DNA of 53,121 nucleotides from Candidatus Fermentibacteraceae bacterium (lineage in GTDB: Bacteria; Fermentibacterota; Fermentibacteria; Fermentibacterales; JCC-6). The translations under genes were made by a program, and so were the position numbers. Under the pieces are notes generated by a model that made no database searches, was not told where the DNA came from, and was given only the letters and a program-made list of their open reading frames with translations. This document shows, piece after piece, positions 15,696 through 22,169 of this stretch (the stretch's first letter is position 1; every line of letters begins with the position of its first letter). The stretch spans positions 1 through 53,121 of the forward strand of contig JAFGPK010000024.1 of the NCBI GenBank assembly GCA_016936235.1, read 5' to 3'.

Positions 15696-16754
15696 ATGAA
15701 GTACGCACTTGCACTGGTTGCGCTTGTAGCTTTCGTAAGCTTCGCTGATTCCGGATCCGGTGATGCTGTCTCCATCAACGGTTATGCCAAGGCCTGGTTC
15801 TACATGAACGGCGAGGAGAACGCCGATCCCGAGAACACCTTCAGGGCCTACAACTGGACAGCCCTCAAGGGCAGGCTCAGCGAGAGCACCTATGCCTGCC
15901 TGGGCGTCAGTTACAACTCCTGGGACGCCGATGGCGACCTTACAATCTGTGACGCCTTTCTAAACATGAAGATGATGCCCGAGCTGTCCATAACAGCCGG
16001 TCAGTTCAAGATCCCCCTGGGATGGGCTTACAACTGCTCGGGTGGAAACCTCTTCTTCCTGGACAGGGCCGGCGTTGCCAGTACCCCTGAGTACGGTTAC
16101 TATTCAGGCCGCGACATCGGCCTGAACCTTCACGGCCAGTTCGACATGGTGGGCGTGGACCTGGGCTACTTCAACGGCACAGGTATCCATACCGAAGCCA
16201 ATGACTTAGTCACCAAGGAGATCGCTGCCAATCTAACGGTGGATGCCACCGATTGGCTCAGGATAGCCGCCGGTGTCGGCCTCATAGGCCAGCCTGACAT
16301 CGAGGATTCAACAGGTACAGTAGTGATCCAGGATGAGTGGTCAGCCACAGGCATCAACGCCTACGCGCTTGCCGACTACCCAATGTCCGAGAGCGCCGAG
16401 CTCATCTTCGAGGGCGAGTTCTGGCAGTTCGGCTATGCGGGCCCCGAGGTTACAGGTGCCGAGCTGAACAGCGGAATGGACTACTACGGCATGCTTGGCG
16501 TGAACTTCATGCTTGAGGACGCCATCCTCCACTCCATCATGCCCGCGGTGCGCTACGAGACCTACAGTCCCCAGGAGATGGTGGTCACCGGCGCCGACAG
16601 GGCCGAGGACAACGTCACCATGATCGACTTCTGCGTCAACTGTTTCGTCACTCCTGCCAACACCGTCCAGATCGGCGGCAGGAACGTCAGTTACGAGGCC
16701 GACGGCATGGAGGGCTACACCGACATGTACGTGGGCTGGAGACTGAACTACTAG
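15696..16754 (+). CDS. Porin-like outer-membrane beta-barrel (OprO/OprP type), copy 1
   Basis: 352 residues with a signal peptide (MKYALALVALVAFVSFADS) and alternating amphipathic strands of a barrel: GYAKAWFYMNGEEN, LTICDAFLNMKMMPELSITAGQFKIPLGWAY, YYSGRDIGLNLHGQFD, and a C-terminal strand ending in tyrosine (GWRLNY), the outer-membrane assembly signature. The TAGQFKIPLGW segment is the hallmark of phosphate-selective porin O/P-like proteins; actual selectivity is not known. ATG 15696 has a GGAGGGA site. It is flanked by a strong promoter and a strong terminator, so it is a single-gene unit. Its paralogue begins 278 bases downstream. Confidence 0.85.
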   Translation: MKYALALVALVAFVSFADSGSGDAVSINGYAKAWFYMNGEENADPENTFRAYNWTALKGRLSESTYACLGVSYNSWDADGDLTICDAFLNMKMMPELSITAGQFKIPLGWAYNCSGGNLFFLDRAGVASTPEYGYYSGRDIGLNLHGQFDMVGVDLGYFNGTGIHTEANDLVTKEIAANLTVDATDWLRIAAGVGLIGQPDIEDSTGTVVIQDEWSATGINAYALADYPMSESAELIFEGEFWQFGYAGPEVTGAELNSGMDYYGMLGVNFMLEDAILHSIMPAVRYETYSPQEMVVTGADRAEDNVTMIDFCVNCFVTPANTVQIGGRNVSYEADGMEGYTDMYVGWRLNY

Positions 16755-16805
16755 TCACCGGTACGGAATGACCTGATCGGCGAATTCGCCGGCATCAGGA
16801 AGCTA

Positions 16806-16831
16806 AAGGGGCCCGGTTCGCCGGGCCCCTT
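16806..16831 (+). terminator. Rho-independent-type terminator after porin 1
   Basis: Perfect 11-bp stem AAGGGGCCCGG / CCGGGCCCCTT closed by a TTCG tetraloop, 51 bases after the porin stop. It is followed by a modest pyrimidine-rich run (CCCTTTCGG). The TTCG loop and GC stem make it very stable. Confidence 0.85.
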
Positions 16832-16849
16832 CCCTTTCGGGGGCCTTTC

Positions 16850-16872
16850 GGGGTCGTACGTAACTTCCGGCC
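16850..16872 (+). repeat. 23-bp interspersed repeat, copy 1
   Basis: Starts GGGGTCGTACGTAACTTC and ends CGGCC. It is identical over all 23 bases to the last 23 bases of the window (53099-53121) and, with one mismatch, to the reverse complement of 21869-21891. It contains the self-complementary core GTACGTAC-like GTCGTACGTAAC. It lies directly after the porin 1 terminator. Confidence 0.85.
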
Positions 16873-17031
16873 GGTTACCAAAGACGATATCAGTCAATAA
16901 AACGGACTTACAAGAATATGAGAGTTCCAGGAAGCAATAGGACACCTTGAGGGTAGTCCGTTGACTGCTATATCCGTATACTCCCGGTATTGATCAGAGA
17001 TGGTTTACCCGCCCCCGATGGAGGTACGACA

Positions 17032-18108
17032 ATGAAGGCAGCGATGACCGTATTGGCTTTGATGGCACTGACCGCCGCCGCATCCGGTGAGTTTGCCACA
17101 GGCGGCTCGGACCTGTTCAGCTTCAGCGGATACAACAACTTCCGTTTTGCTGTTTGGGGCCGGGATGGCCATGATCCCGGAAACGGCTTCGACTTCTACA
17201 ATCGCACAACCTGGTCGCCGGGAGTTAGTGAAACGCTCTCTGCCGTGATCTCCTTCGACACCAGGTTCGGTTTCACCTCATGGGACAGCGTTACGAGCAC
17301 ATACTTGTCCGATGACTACACCCTGAAACTGGTCGAGGCTTACGGTACGATCAGCTTCACACCGGAGATATCCCTCTCCGGTGGAAGGTTCAAGCTTCCC
17401 TTCGGTTTCGGCTACAATCGTCCCGGATCCAGCATGCCCTACTACGACAGGGTGATCGCGGTATCTGCACCGATCTTTGCCATGTTCGGAGGGAAGGACC
17501 TCGGCGTTATGGTGAGTACCGATTTCGGCCCGGTTGCAGTCGACCTGGCATACACCAACGGTACGGATTCGCATGCCGACACGACTGTCAGCAAGCAGTT
17601 CACTGCAAGACTCTCCGCCCGGCCTTCGGAGTGGATAGCGCTTGGAGGCGCAGTGGCCATCATAGGACAGCCGGAGATGGAGACAATTGACTCATGGTCG
17701 GCTTCCGGCCTGGATTTCTACGCCTACGGTGATTATCCCATTGCATCCGGTCTGACTGTCAACTACGAGGGTGAATACCTTGTGCTCCCCTGGCCCGGTC
17801 CTGCTCTGGACAACATGGTCAACGAGGGCGGCGGGGACTATAACTTCAGCCTTGCCTGCACCAGGGACGTGGAACTCGGTATCCTGACAGCCGTTCAACC
17901 GGCTGTGAGGTACGAGATACTCAGTCCTCCGGAACAGGTAGTCTCGGGAGATCCGGTACCAGAAACCGACATGTCCGCACTGGATTTCTGTCTCAACCTG
18001 CATACCGGAGAGATGAACACCGTCCAGATCGGTGGGAGAAACTACTCCTACGAGAACGGTGATGATGGACATACCGACATATATGTGAACTGGCGGATGC
18101 TTTTCTAG
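17032..18108 (+). CDS. Porin-like outer-membrane beta-barrel (OprO/OprP type), copy 2
   Basis: 358 residues, paralogous to the upstream porin: signal peptide MKAAMTVLALMALTAAASG, GYNNFRFAVWGRD, the SLSGGRFKLPFGFGYN hallmark, YDRVIAVSAPIF-GGKDLGV, and a shared C-terminal block (PAVRYE, NTVQIGGRNYSYE, TDIYVNWR) ending in phenylalanine as assembly signal. Similarity by eye is strongest in the last 70 residues and around the K-(I/L)-P-(L/F)-G motif, with loops diverged, as expected for extracellular segments after duplication. ATG 17032 has a GGAGGT site six bases upstream. A weak promoter-like pair TTGAGG-16-TATATC (16947-16974) lies upstream. It is 11 bases from the iron-sulfur protein gene downstream. 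Confidence 0.83.
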   Translation: MKAAMTVLALMALTAAASGEFATGGSDLFSFSGYNNFRFAVWGRDGHDPGNGFDFYNRTTWSPGVSETLSAVISFDTRFGFTSWDSVTSTYLSDDYTLKLVEAYGTISFTPEISLSGGRFKLPFGFGYNRPGSSMPYYDRVIAVSAPIFAMFGGKDLGVMVSTDFGPVAVDLAYTNGTDSHADTTVSKQFTARLSARPSEWIALGGAVAIIGQPEMETIDSWSASGLDFYAYGDYPIASGLTVNYEGEYLVLPWPGPALDNMVNEGGGDYNFSLACTRDVELGILTAVQPAVRYEILSPPEQVVSGDPVPETDMSALDFCLNLHTGEMNTVQIGGRNYSYENGDDGHTDIYVNWRMLF

Positions 18109-18119
18109 GGCAGGGGCGA

Positions 18120-19106
18120 ATGGAGAACTCGAAGGCCGGCAGAGGCCGTAGGTACATAGATCCTGGAGTCCATCGAAGATTCGACCGGAGGAACACGGTC
18201 TTTCATCGGAGGGCCGTCTATACCGGTTTCGACAGTTACGGTCCCTCCCATTTCGACCCTGCTGATCCTGAACTCCTCGAACTGGCCGAAGCCAGGGCTT
18301 CATGGACACTTCACGATAACTACCCCGGTGCTTTTCGGGACTCCATTATCGGTGACAGAAAACTGGTCAACTCGAGGCCTCCGTTCCGGTTCGAGTTCAC
18401 CAGCTCCGAAAAGGCTTCCGGCAACATAAAGGCAGTCGCTAAGCGGTTCGGGGCTTCTCTGGTGGGATTGACCAGGATCGATGGATCCTGGCTGTACAGC
18501 CGCGAACGGAGCGGAGCCCCGGTGATGCTGCCCCCAGAGGCTGCCTGGGCAGTGGTTATGGCCGTGGAGATGGACAGGGAGTGCATCTCCAGGTCCCCGG
18601 CGCTGAGCGCGGCGGCGGAATCCGGCAGGGGATACTCCAGGATGGCCGCCCTTGCGGGTGCAGTGGGCGAGTACCTGAGGCTTCTCGGCTACTACGCCAG
18701 GTCGTGCGGGAACGATACCGCCCTGAGTATTCCCATGGCGGTCGATGCAGGCCTCGGGATCATGGGCAGGAACGGTCTTCTTCTTACCAGGGAGTACGGT
18801 CCAAGGGTCAGGCTCTGCAAAGTGCTGACCGACCTCGAGCTGGTGCAGTCTTCAAACGATTATCCTGAACCGGAGGATATCTGCTCCGGCTGCACTCTCT
18901 GCGCTGAAGCATGCGAAGCAGATGCGTTGAGCACGGACGACGGGCCTTCCTGGAAAGTACTGACCGGATCCAACAATCCCGGTGTCCTGAGATGGCCCTT
19001 CGATCCGGAGAAGTGCTTCGATTTCTGGCTGCAGATAGGCAGGGACTGTTCAAACTGCATCGCCGCATGCCCTGCCGTGTCAAGATTCGCCAATCTCCAG
19101 GATTAA
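18120..19106 (+). CDS. Cytoplasmic reductive-dehalogenase/QueG-like 4Fe-4S protein
   Basis: 328 residues without a twin-arginine signal. The middle contains DNDTALSIPMAVDAGLGIMGRNG-type sequence and EYGPRVRLCKVLTDLEL, the family pattern of the corrinoid-dependent reductases (RdhA, epoxyqueuosine reductase QueG). Two [4Fe-4S] sites follow: CSGCTLCAEAC at roughly 256-267 and the split set C-x10-C-x2-C-x3-CP near 299-317 (CFDFWLQIGRD, CSNCIAACP). The spaced last set with FDFW is more like reductive dehalogenase-like ferredoxins than QueG. Non-exported members of this group are not known to respire halogenated compounds, so a QueG-like or unknown reductase role is at least as likely. ATG 18120 follows the porin 2 stop by 11 bases. 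Confidence 0.75.
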   Translation: MENSKAGRGRRYIDPGVHRRFDRRNTVFHRRAVYTGFDSYGPSHFDPADPELLELAEARASWTLHDNYPGAFRDSIIGDRKLVNSRPPFRFEFTSSEKASGNIKAVAKRFGASLVGLTRIDGSWLYSRERSGAPVMLPPEAAWAVVMAVEMDRECISRSPALSAAAESGRGYSRMAALAGAVGEYLRLLGYYARSCGNDTALSIPMAVDAGLGIMGRNGLLLTREYGPRVRLCKVLTDLELVQSSNDYPEPEDICSGCTLCAEACEADALSTDDGPSWKVLTGSNNPGVLRWPFDPEKCFDFWLQIGRDCSNCIAACPAVSRFANLQD

Positions 19107-19146
19107 GATCGGATTGCACTTTCATCTTCCAATCACAGGCGAGTAC

Positions 19147-19185
19147 TTGACACACTGTATTACTGTACTATAATAGTAATACAGT
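19147..19185 (+). promoter_or_regulatory. Consensus promoter overlapped by an 11-bp palindromic operator
   Basis: TTGACA (19147-19152), 16-base spacer, TATAAT (19169-19174). A perfect inverted repeat ACTGTATTACT (19154-19164) / AGTAATACAGT (19175-19185) brackets the spacer and the -10 box. This geometry, immediately upstream of a GntR/YtrA-type repressor gene, is a textbook autoregulatory site: repressor binding would occlude polymerase. The palindrome and promoter are seen directly; which protein binds is inferred. Confidence 0.85.
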
Positions 19186-19203
19186 GGAAGAAGAAAGGTT
19201 CAA

Positions 19204-19575
19204 ATGTACCATATAGACCAGAGATCGCCGGTTCCGGTATACGAGCAGCTGGCAAGGCAGATTGAACGGCATATCGTCTCGGGCGATCTGGCCGACGGAC
19301 AGAAGCTGCCCTCGATCCGCGAGCTGGCATCCACTCTGAGGATAAATCCAAATACCGTGGTGAAGACATATCGCCAGCTGGAGAACGAGGGTCTCGTGTC
19401 TTCCAGGAAGGGTCTGGGGATATTCGTCAGTATTCTGGGGATGGATCTCGAAGGAAGCAGGGACAGTCTTTTTGCTGAGCTCACGGACGAATACGTCAGA
19501 AAGGCCGCGGGACTAGGCATGGAGGGTGATCAGATCGTACAGGGTCTTACCCGCAGGCTGAAGGGGGAAAACTGA
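19204..19575 (+). CDS. GntR-family repressor, YtrA subfamily
   Basis: 123 residues: N-terminal winged helix (PVYEQLARQIERHIVSGDL, KLPSIRELASTLRINPNTVVKTYRQLENEGLV) and a short helical dimerisation tail of about 50 residues, the YtrA-type architecture. Such repressors usually control the ABC transporter encoded just downstream and often respond to cell-wall antibiotics or other envelope stress; the inducer here is unknown. ATG 19204 has an AAGAAAGG site. The gene is the first of three with gaps of 1 and -7 bases, and the palindrome at 19154-19185 is its likely binding site. Confidence 0.93.
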   Translation: MYHIDQRSPVPVYEQLARQIERHIVSGDLADGQKLPSIRELASTLRINPNTVVKTYRQLENEGLVSSRKGLGIFVSILGMDLEGSRDSLFAELTDEYVRKAAGLGMEGDQIVQGLTRRLKGEN

Positions 19576-19576
19576 C

Positions 19577-20428
19577 ATGGTAAGTATGAAAGGGATTTCA
19601 TTCGCCTACGGTTCGAAGAATATCGTCAGGGATCTGGACCTGGAACTCAGTCCGGGAGAGACACTGATGATCACGGGTCCGAATGGAGTCGGCAAGAGCA
19701 CGATCCTGCGGCTTCTCGCAGGTGTCTTGATCCCGTCTTCCGGATCGATCGAGTACGGTTTCCCTGAAGGTGCCGACCCCAGGTCCAGGATCGCATACCT
19801 TCCCGACAGTCTCAGCTGCTACAGGAGCATGACACCTCCGGAGGCTGCAGCTTTCCACGCAGGCATCTTCGGTACCCAGCCTTCCGGGCTCTCTATCGCC
19901 AGCAAGGCCGGTGTGGACCTGAACAGGAAGATCAGCGAGCTGTCCCTGGGTCAGAGGGTGATCGTGCAACTTTCCATAATCCTTTCGACGGGTCCTGATC
20001 TGGTCCTGATAGACGAGGTCCTTCACTCGGTCGATCCGTACCTCAGGGGGCTTCTCTTCCAGGAGCTTGTGAAAGTGATGGAAGAACGGGCTCCAACAGT
20101 GGTCATGGTCAACCTCAACTTCAGCGAGGTGGAGAACCTTGTGGACAGGGTGATCTTCATGGGCAAAGAGGGCATCAGGCTTGATGATAGTGTGGATGAT
20201 CTCAAGGCAGGTGCAAGGATGATAGAGGCGGAAAGCCTGTCTGCAGGATTGCCGGTCATCATCCGCAGGGAAGTACTGGGAAGGAATCAGTTCGTGATCT
20301 ACCCGTTCACCGCCGGAGAAGAGGATGTCGAGAAACCACATCCGATGGACCTCACCGAGATAATGACCGCCTTCATGGAGGCCGAATACGTTGTAGACAG
20401 TGGAACGAAGGGAGAAGAGGCATGCTGA
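19577..20428 (+). CDS. ABC transporter ATP-binding protein
   Basis: 283 residues. Walker A GPNGVGKST (34-42), signature LSLGQ and Walker B LVLIDEV, where most family members have DEP; the catalytic Glu is kept. The Q-loop region is short (IAYLPDSLSCYRSMTP), and about 60 extra residues follow the core. It pairs with the membrane protein encoded next (overlap 7 bases) and with the YtrA-type repressor before it. Direction of transport and substrate are unknown; YtrA-linked pairs of this type are usually exporters or membrane-maintenance systems. Confidence 0.93.
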   Translation: MVSMKGISFAYGSKNIVRDLDLELSPGETLMITGPNGVGKSTILRLLAGVLIPSSGSIEYGFPEGADPRSRIAYLPDSLSCYRSMTPPEAAAFHAGIFGTQPSGLSIASKAGVDLNRKISELSLGQRVIVQLSIILSTGPDLVLIDEVLHSVDPYLRGLLFQELVKVMEERAPTVVMVNLNFSEVENLVDRVIFMGKEGIRLDDSVDDLKAGARMIEAESLSAGLPVIIRREVLGRNQFVIYPFTAGEEDVEKPHPMDLTEIMTAFMEAEYVVDSGTKGEEAC

Positions 20429-21231
20429 TAAAGGAAATCCGAGAGACGCTGAAGCAGACAGTATTCGTCATGTCCTTTCTCGTACTCATCCCTCTCCTGT
20501 ACCTTCTCGACAGTTCCGGATACCAAAGCGGTTGGAGCTTTATGGAGTATTTGTCCAACGGTATGGACCTCTTCATCCTGATAACGGCTCTTTATCTAGC
20601 CTACAACATGTTCAGGATTGAGGAGGAACAGGATGCTGTCGAGTACCTGCTCTCACTCCCGGTGAAACGCGGCGGGTTGCTGTTGATGAAGGTCCTTCCC
20701 CGACTGTCAGCCTCACTCCTGCTCCTGGCCGTTGGCAAGTTTCTCAACTCCGTGAGCAGGGAAACGGGCTCTGTTCTGGAATCGGTTCTCATCAACTGGC
20801 ATGCTAGTCTGCTGTACCTGGTATTCTTCATTCTCTTCATACAGTTGAGTGGTTTCATGCTCAATCTGATAGGCCGGCGGAGCTGGTCGGTCAGGCTCAT
20901 AATGCTGTTCATGATCGTGCTGGTATGGCAGTTCATCGGCATCTCGATACCGCTGGCCGATCTTGTCCGGAAGGTATTCGGGTTGCGCGCCTCAATCGAA
21001 TTATACTGGAGACTGGGAGTAAGCTGGAGGGCGATCATCGACTTCTCGGTATTCTTTGTGCTCTTATGGTACATACTCAGACCTCTGCTGGGGATATGGG
21101 ACCTTAAACCCATGCGCTTTAGGGAGATCTGGTTCCAGAAGAGGGCACTGCTGCCCCTGGCGGTCTTCATCCTGCTCATGATCGGCTGCCTGGTGTCGCC
21201 CCGGTGGCACATGAACCTCTTCTACATCTGA
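20422..21231 (+). CDS. ABC transporter membrane subunit (ABC-2-like)
   Basis: 269 residues with six or so hydrophobic segments: FVMSFLVLIPLLYLLD, LFILITALYLAYNMF, LLYLVFFILFIQLSGFML, LIMLFMIVLVWQFIGI, FSVFFVLLWYIL and a final LLPLAVFILLMIGCLV. The first cytoplasmic loop after helix 2 (RIEEEQDAVEYLLSLPVKR) is a common ABC-2 permease motif in which polymerised 'EYLLSLPV' precedes the next helix. ATG 20422 overlaps the ATPase gene by 7 bases. Only one permease gene is present, so the transporter is likely a homodimer of this subunit with two ATPases. Confidence 0.85.
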   Translation: MLIKEIRETLKQTVFVMSFLVLIPLLYLLDSSGYQSGWSFMEYLSNGMDLFILITALYLAYNMFRIEEEQDAVEYLLSLPVKRGGLLLMKVLPRLSASLLLLAVGKFLNSVSRETGSVLESVLINWHASLLYLVFFILFIQLSGFMLNLIGRRSWSVRLIMLFMIVLVWQFIGISIPLADLVRKVFGLRASIELYWRLGVSWRAIIDFSVFFVLLWYILRPLLGIWDLKPMRFREIWFQKRALLPLAVFILLMIGCLVSPRWHMNLFYI

Positions 21232-21244
21232 AAGCTGGAACGGT

Positions 21245-21272
21245 ATGACAGTCGAGACTTGCGAGGTATATT
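21245..21272 (+). promoter_or_regulatory. Promoter of the cyclophilin gene
   Basis: ATGACA (21245-21250), 16-base spacer, TATATT (21267-21272), each one mismatch from consensus, located just after the ABC permease stop and 37 bases before the cyclophilin ATG at 21309. Assigned by sequence match. Confidence 0.5.
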
Positions 21273-21308
21273 CGGCACTTATCACTGTCAATTGAAGAAG
21301 GGGATGAG

Positions 21309-21785
21309 ATGCCAGAATACAGTCAACCGCCGGAGATGTTAATAGACGTCGACAGGGTCTACAGGGTTACCATCGAGACCGAGATCGGTGACATCGAGCT
21401 TGAGCTCTACCCCGAATACGCCCCGAAGACGGTGAACAATTTCGTCTTCCTGGCAAAGGAGGGGTTCTACGATGGTATCGTTTTCCACAGGGTGATCTCG
21501 GATTTCATGATACAAGGCGGGGATCCTACAGGCACAGGCAGAGGCGGGCCCGGTTACAGATTCGAGGACGAGTTTCAGGGCAATCCACTTAAGCATGATA
21601 CAGGCGTCATCTCAATGGCCAATGCGGGACCGGATACGAATGGAAGTCAGTTCTTCATCACCCACTCACCTCAGCCCCATCTGAACGGCAGGCACACTGT
21701 CTTCGGAAAGGTCATCAGCGGCCAGGAAATAGTGGATTCCATAAGCCAGGGCGACGGGATGGTGAGGGTCACCGTTCAGGACTGA
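21309..21785 (+). CDS. Cyclophilin-type peptidyl-prolyl cis-trans isomerase
   Basis: 158 residues, without a signal peptide, so cytoplasmic. Core cyclophilin motifs are complete: catalytic [47 protein letters not shown] and [12 protein letters not shown]. It accelerates proline isomerisation during folding. ATG 21309 has AAGAAGGGGATGAG upstream (site AGGGGAT). It has its own promoter and a terminator-like hairpin, so it is a single-gene unit. Confidence 0.95.
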   Translation: MPEYSQPPEMLIDVDRVYRVTIETEIGDIELELYPEYAPKTVNNFVFLAKEGFYDGIVFHRVISDFMIQGGDPTGTGRGGPGYRFEDEFQGNPLKHDTGVISMANAGPDTNGSQFFITHSPQPHLNGRHTVFGKVISGQEIVDSISQGDGMVRVTVQD

Positions 21786-21793
21786 TCTGAAAT

Positions 21794-21825
21794 GCGGGCC
21801 CGGCTCCCCTGAAGTACCGGGCCGC
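21794..21825 (+). terminator. Terminator-like hairpin after the cyclophilin gene
   Basis: Arms GCGGGCCCGG (21794-21803) and CCGGGCCGC (21817-21825) pair with one bulged G around a 13-base loop, eight bases after the stop codon. The sequence after it (CTCTTCAAATACGTTTT) is T-containing but not a clean T run. Confidence 0.7.
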
Positions 21826-21868
21826 CTCTTCAAATACGTTTTAATCAGCATTTCTTAGCTTCGGAAGT

Positions 21869-21891
21869 GGCCAGAAGTTACGTACGACCCC
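21869..21891 (-). repeat. 23-bp interspersed repeat, copy 2 (reverse orientation)
   Basis: Reverse complement of the 16850 repeat with a single difference at 21873. It lies between the cyclophilin terminator and the promoter of the small protein gene, again in non-coding sequence beside a hairpin. Confidence 0.8.
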
Positions 21892-21899
21892 GATGGCCA

Positions 21900-21935
21900 T
21901 TGCTTTAACCGGTTCTTAACCTATACTAAGTATAG
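21900..21935 (+). promoter_or_regulatory. Promoter with palindrome overlapping the -10 box
   Basis: TTGCTT (21900-21905), 16-base spacer, TATACT (21922-21927). The -10 lies inside a perfect 7-bp inverted repeat CTATACT-A-AGTATAG (21921-21935), a possible operator. The small protein gene starts at 21971. Confidence 0.5.
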
Positions 21936-21970
21936 TCCAACCAGTTGACACGAATCGAAAGGGGGTCTTG

Positions 21971-22156
21971 ATGACCAAGAAGGAAGTATTGGAGATGGCC
22001 TCGGACCTGGGGATCAAAGGTGCGGCCAGAATGAAGAAGGCCGATGTCATAAGGGCGATACAGGCGCACGAGGGGAATTTCCCGTGCTTCGGAACCGCCG
22101 ACGGACACTGCGACCAGATGGACTGCCTCTGGCGGGCTGACTGCCTGCAGACCTAG
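21971..22156 (+). CDS. Small SAP/Rho-N-like protein with C-terminal Cys motif
   Basis: 61 residues. The first half (TKKEVLEMASDLGIKGAARMKKADVIRAIQ) is a helix-turn-helix of the SAP/LEM/Rho N-terminal type used for nucleic-acid contact; the second half carries four cysteines in CFGTADGHCDQMDCLWRADC, which could bind a metal or form a small iron-sulfur or zinc site. Similar short proteins occur in several proteobacterial and FCB genomes; function is unknown. ATG 21971 is preferred over TTG 21968 for spacing from AAAGGGGG. It has its own promoter with a palindrome. Confidence 0.75.
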   Translation: MTKKEVLEMASDLGIKGAARMKKADVIRAIQAHEGNFPCFGTADGHCDQMDCLWRADCLQT

Positions 22157-22169
22157 GGACCGGGTTCCT

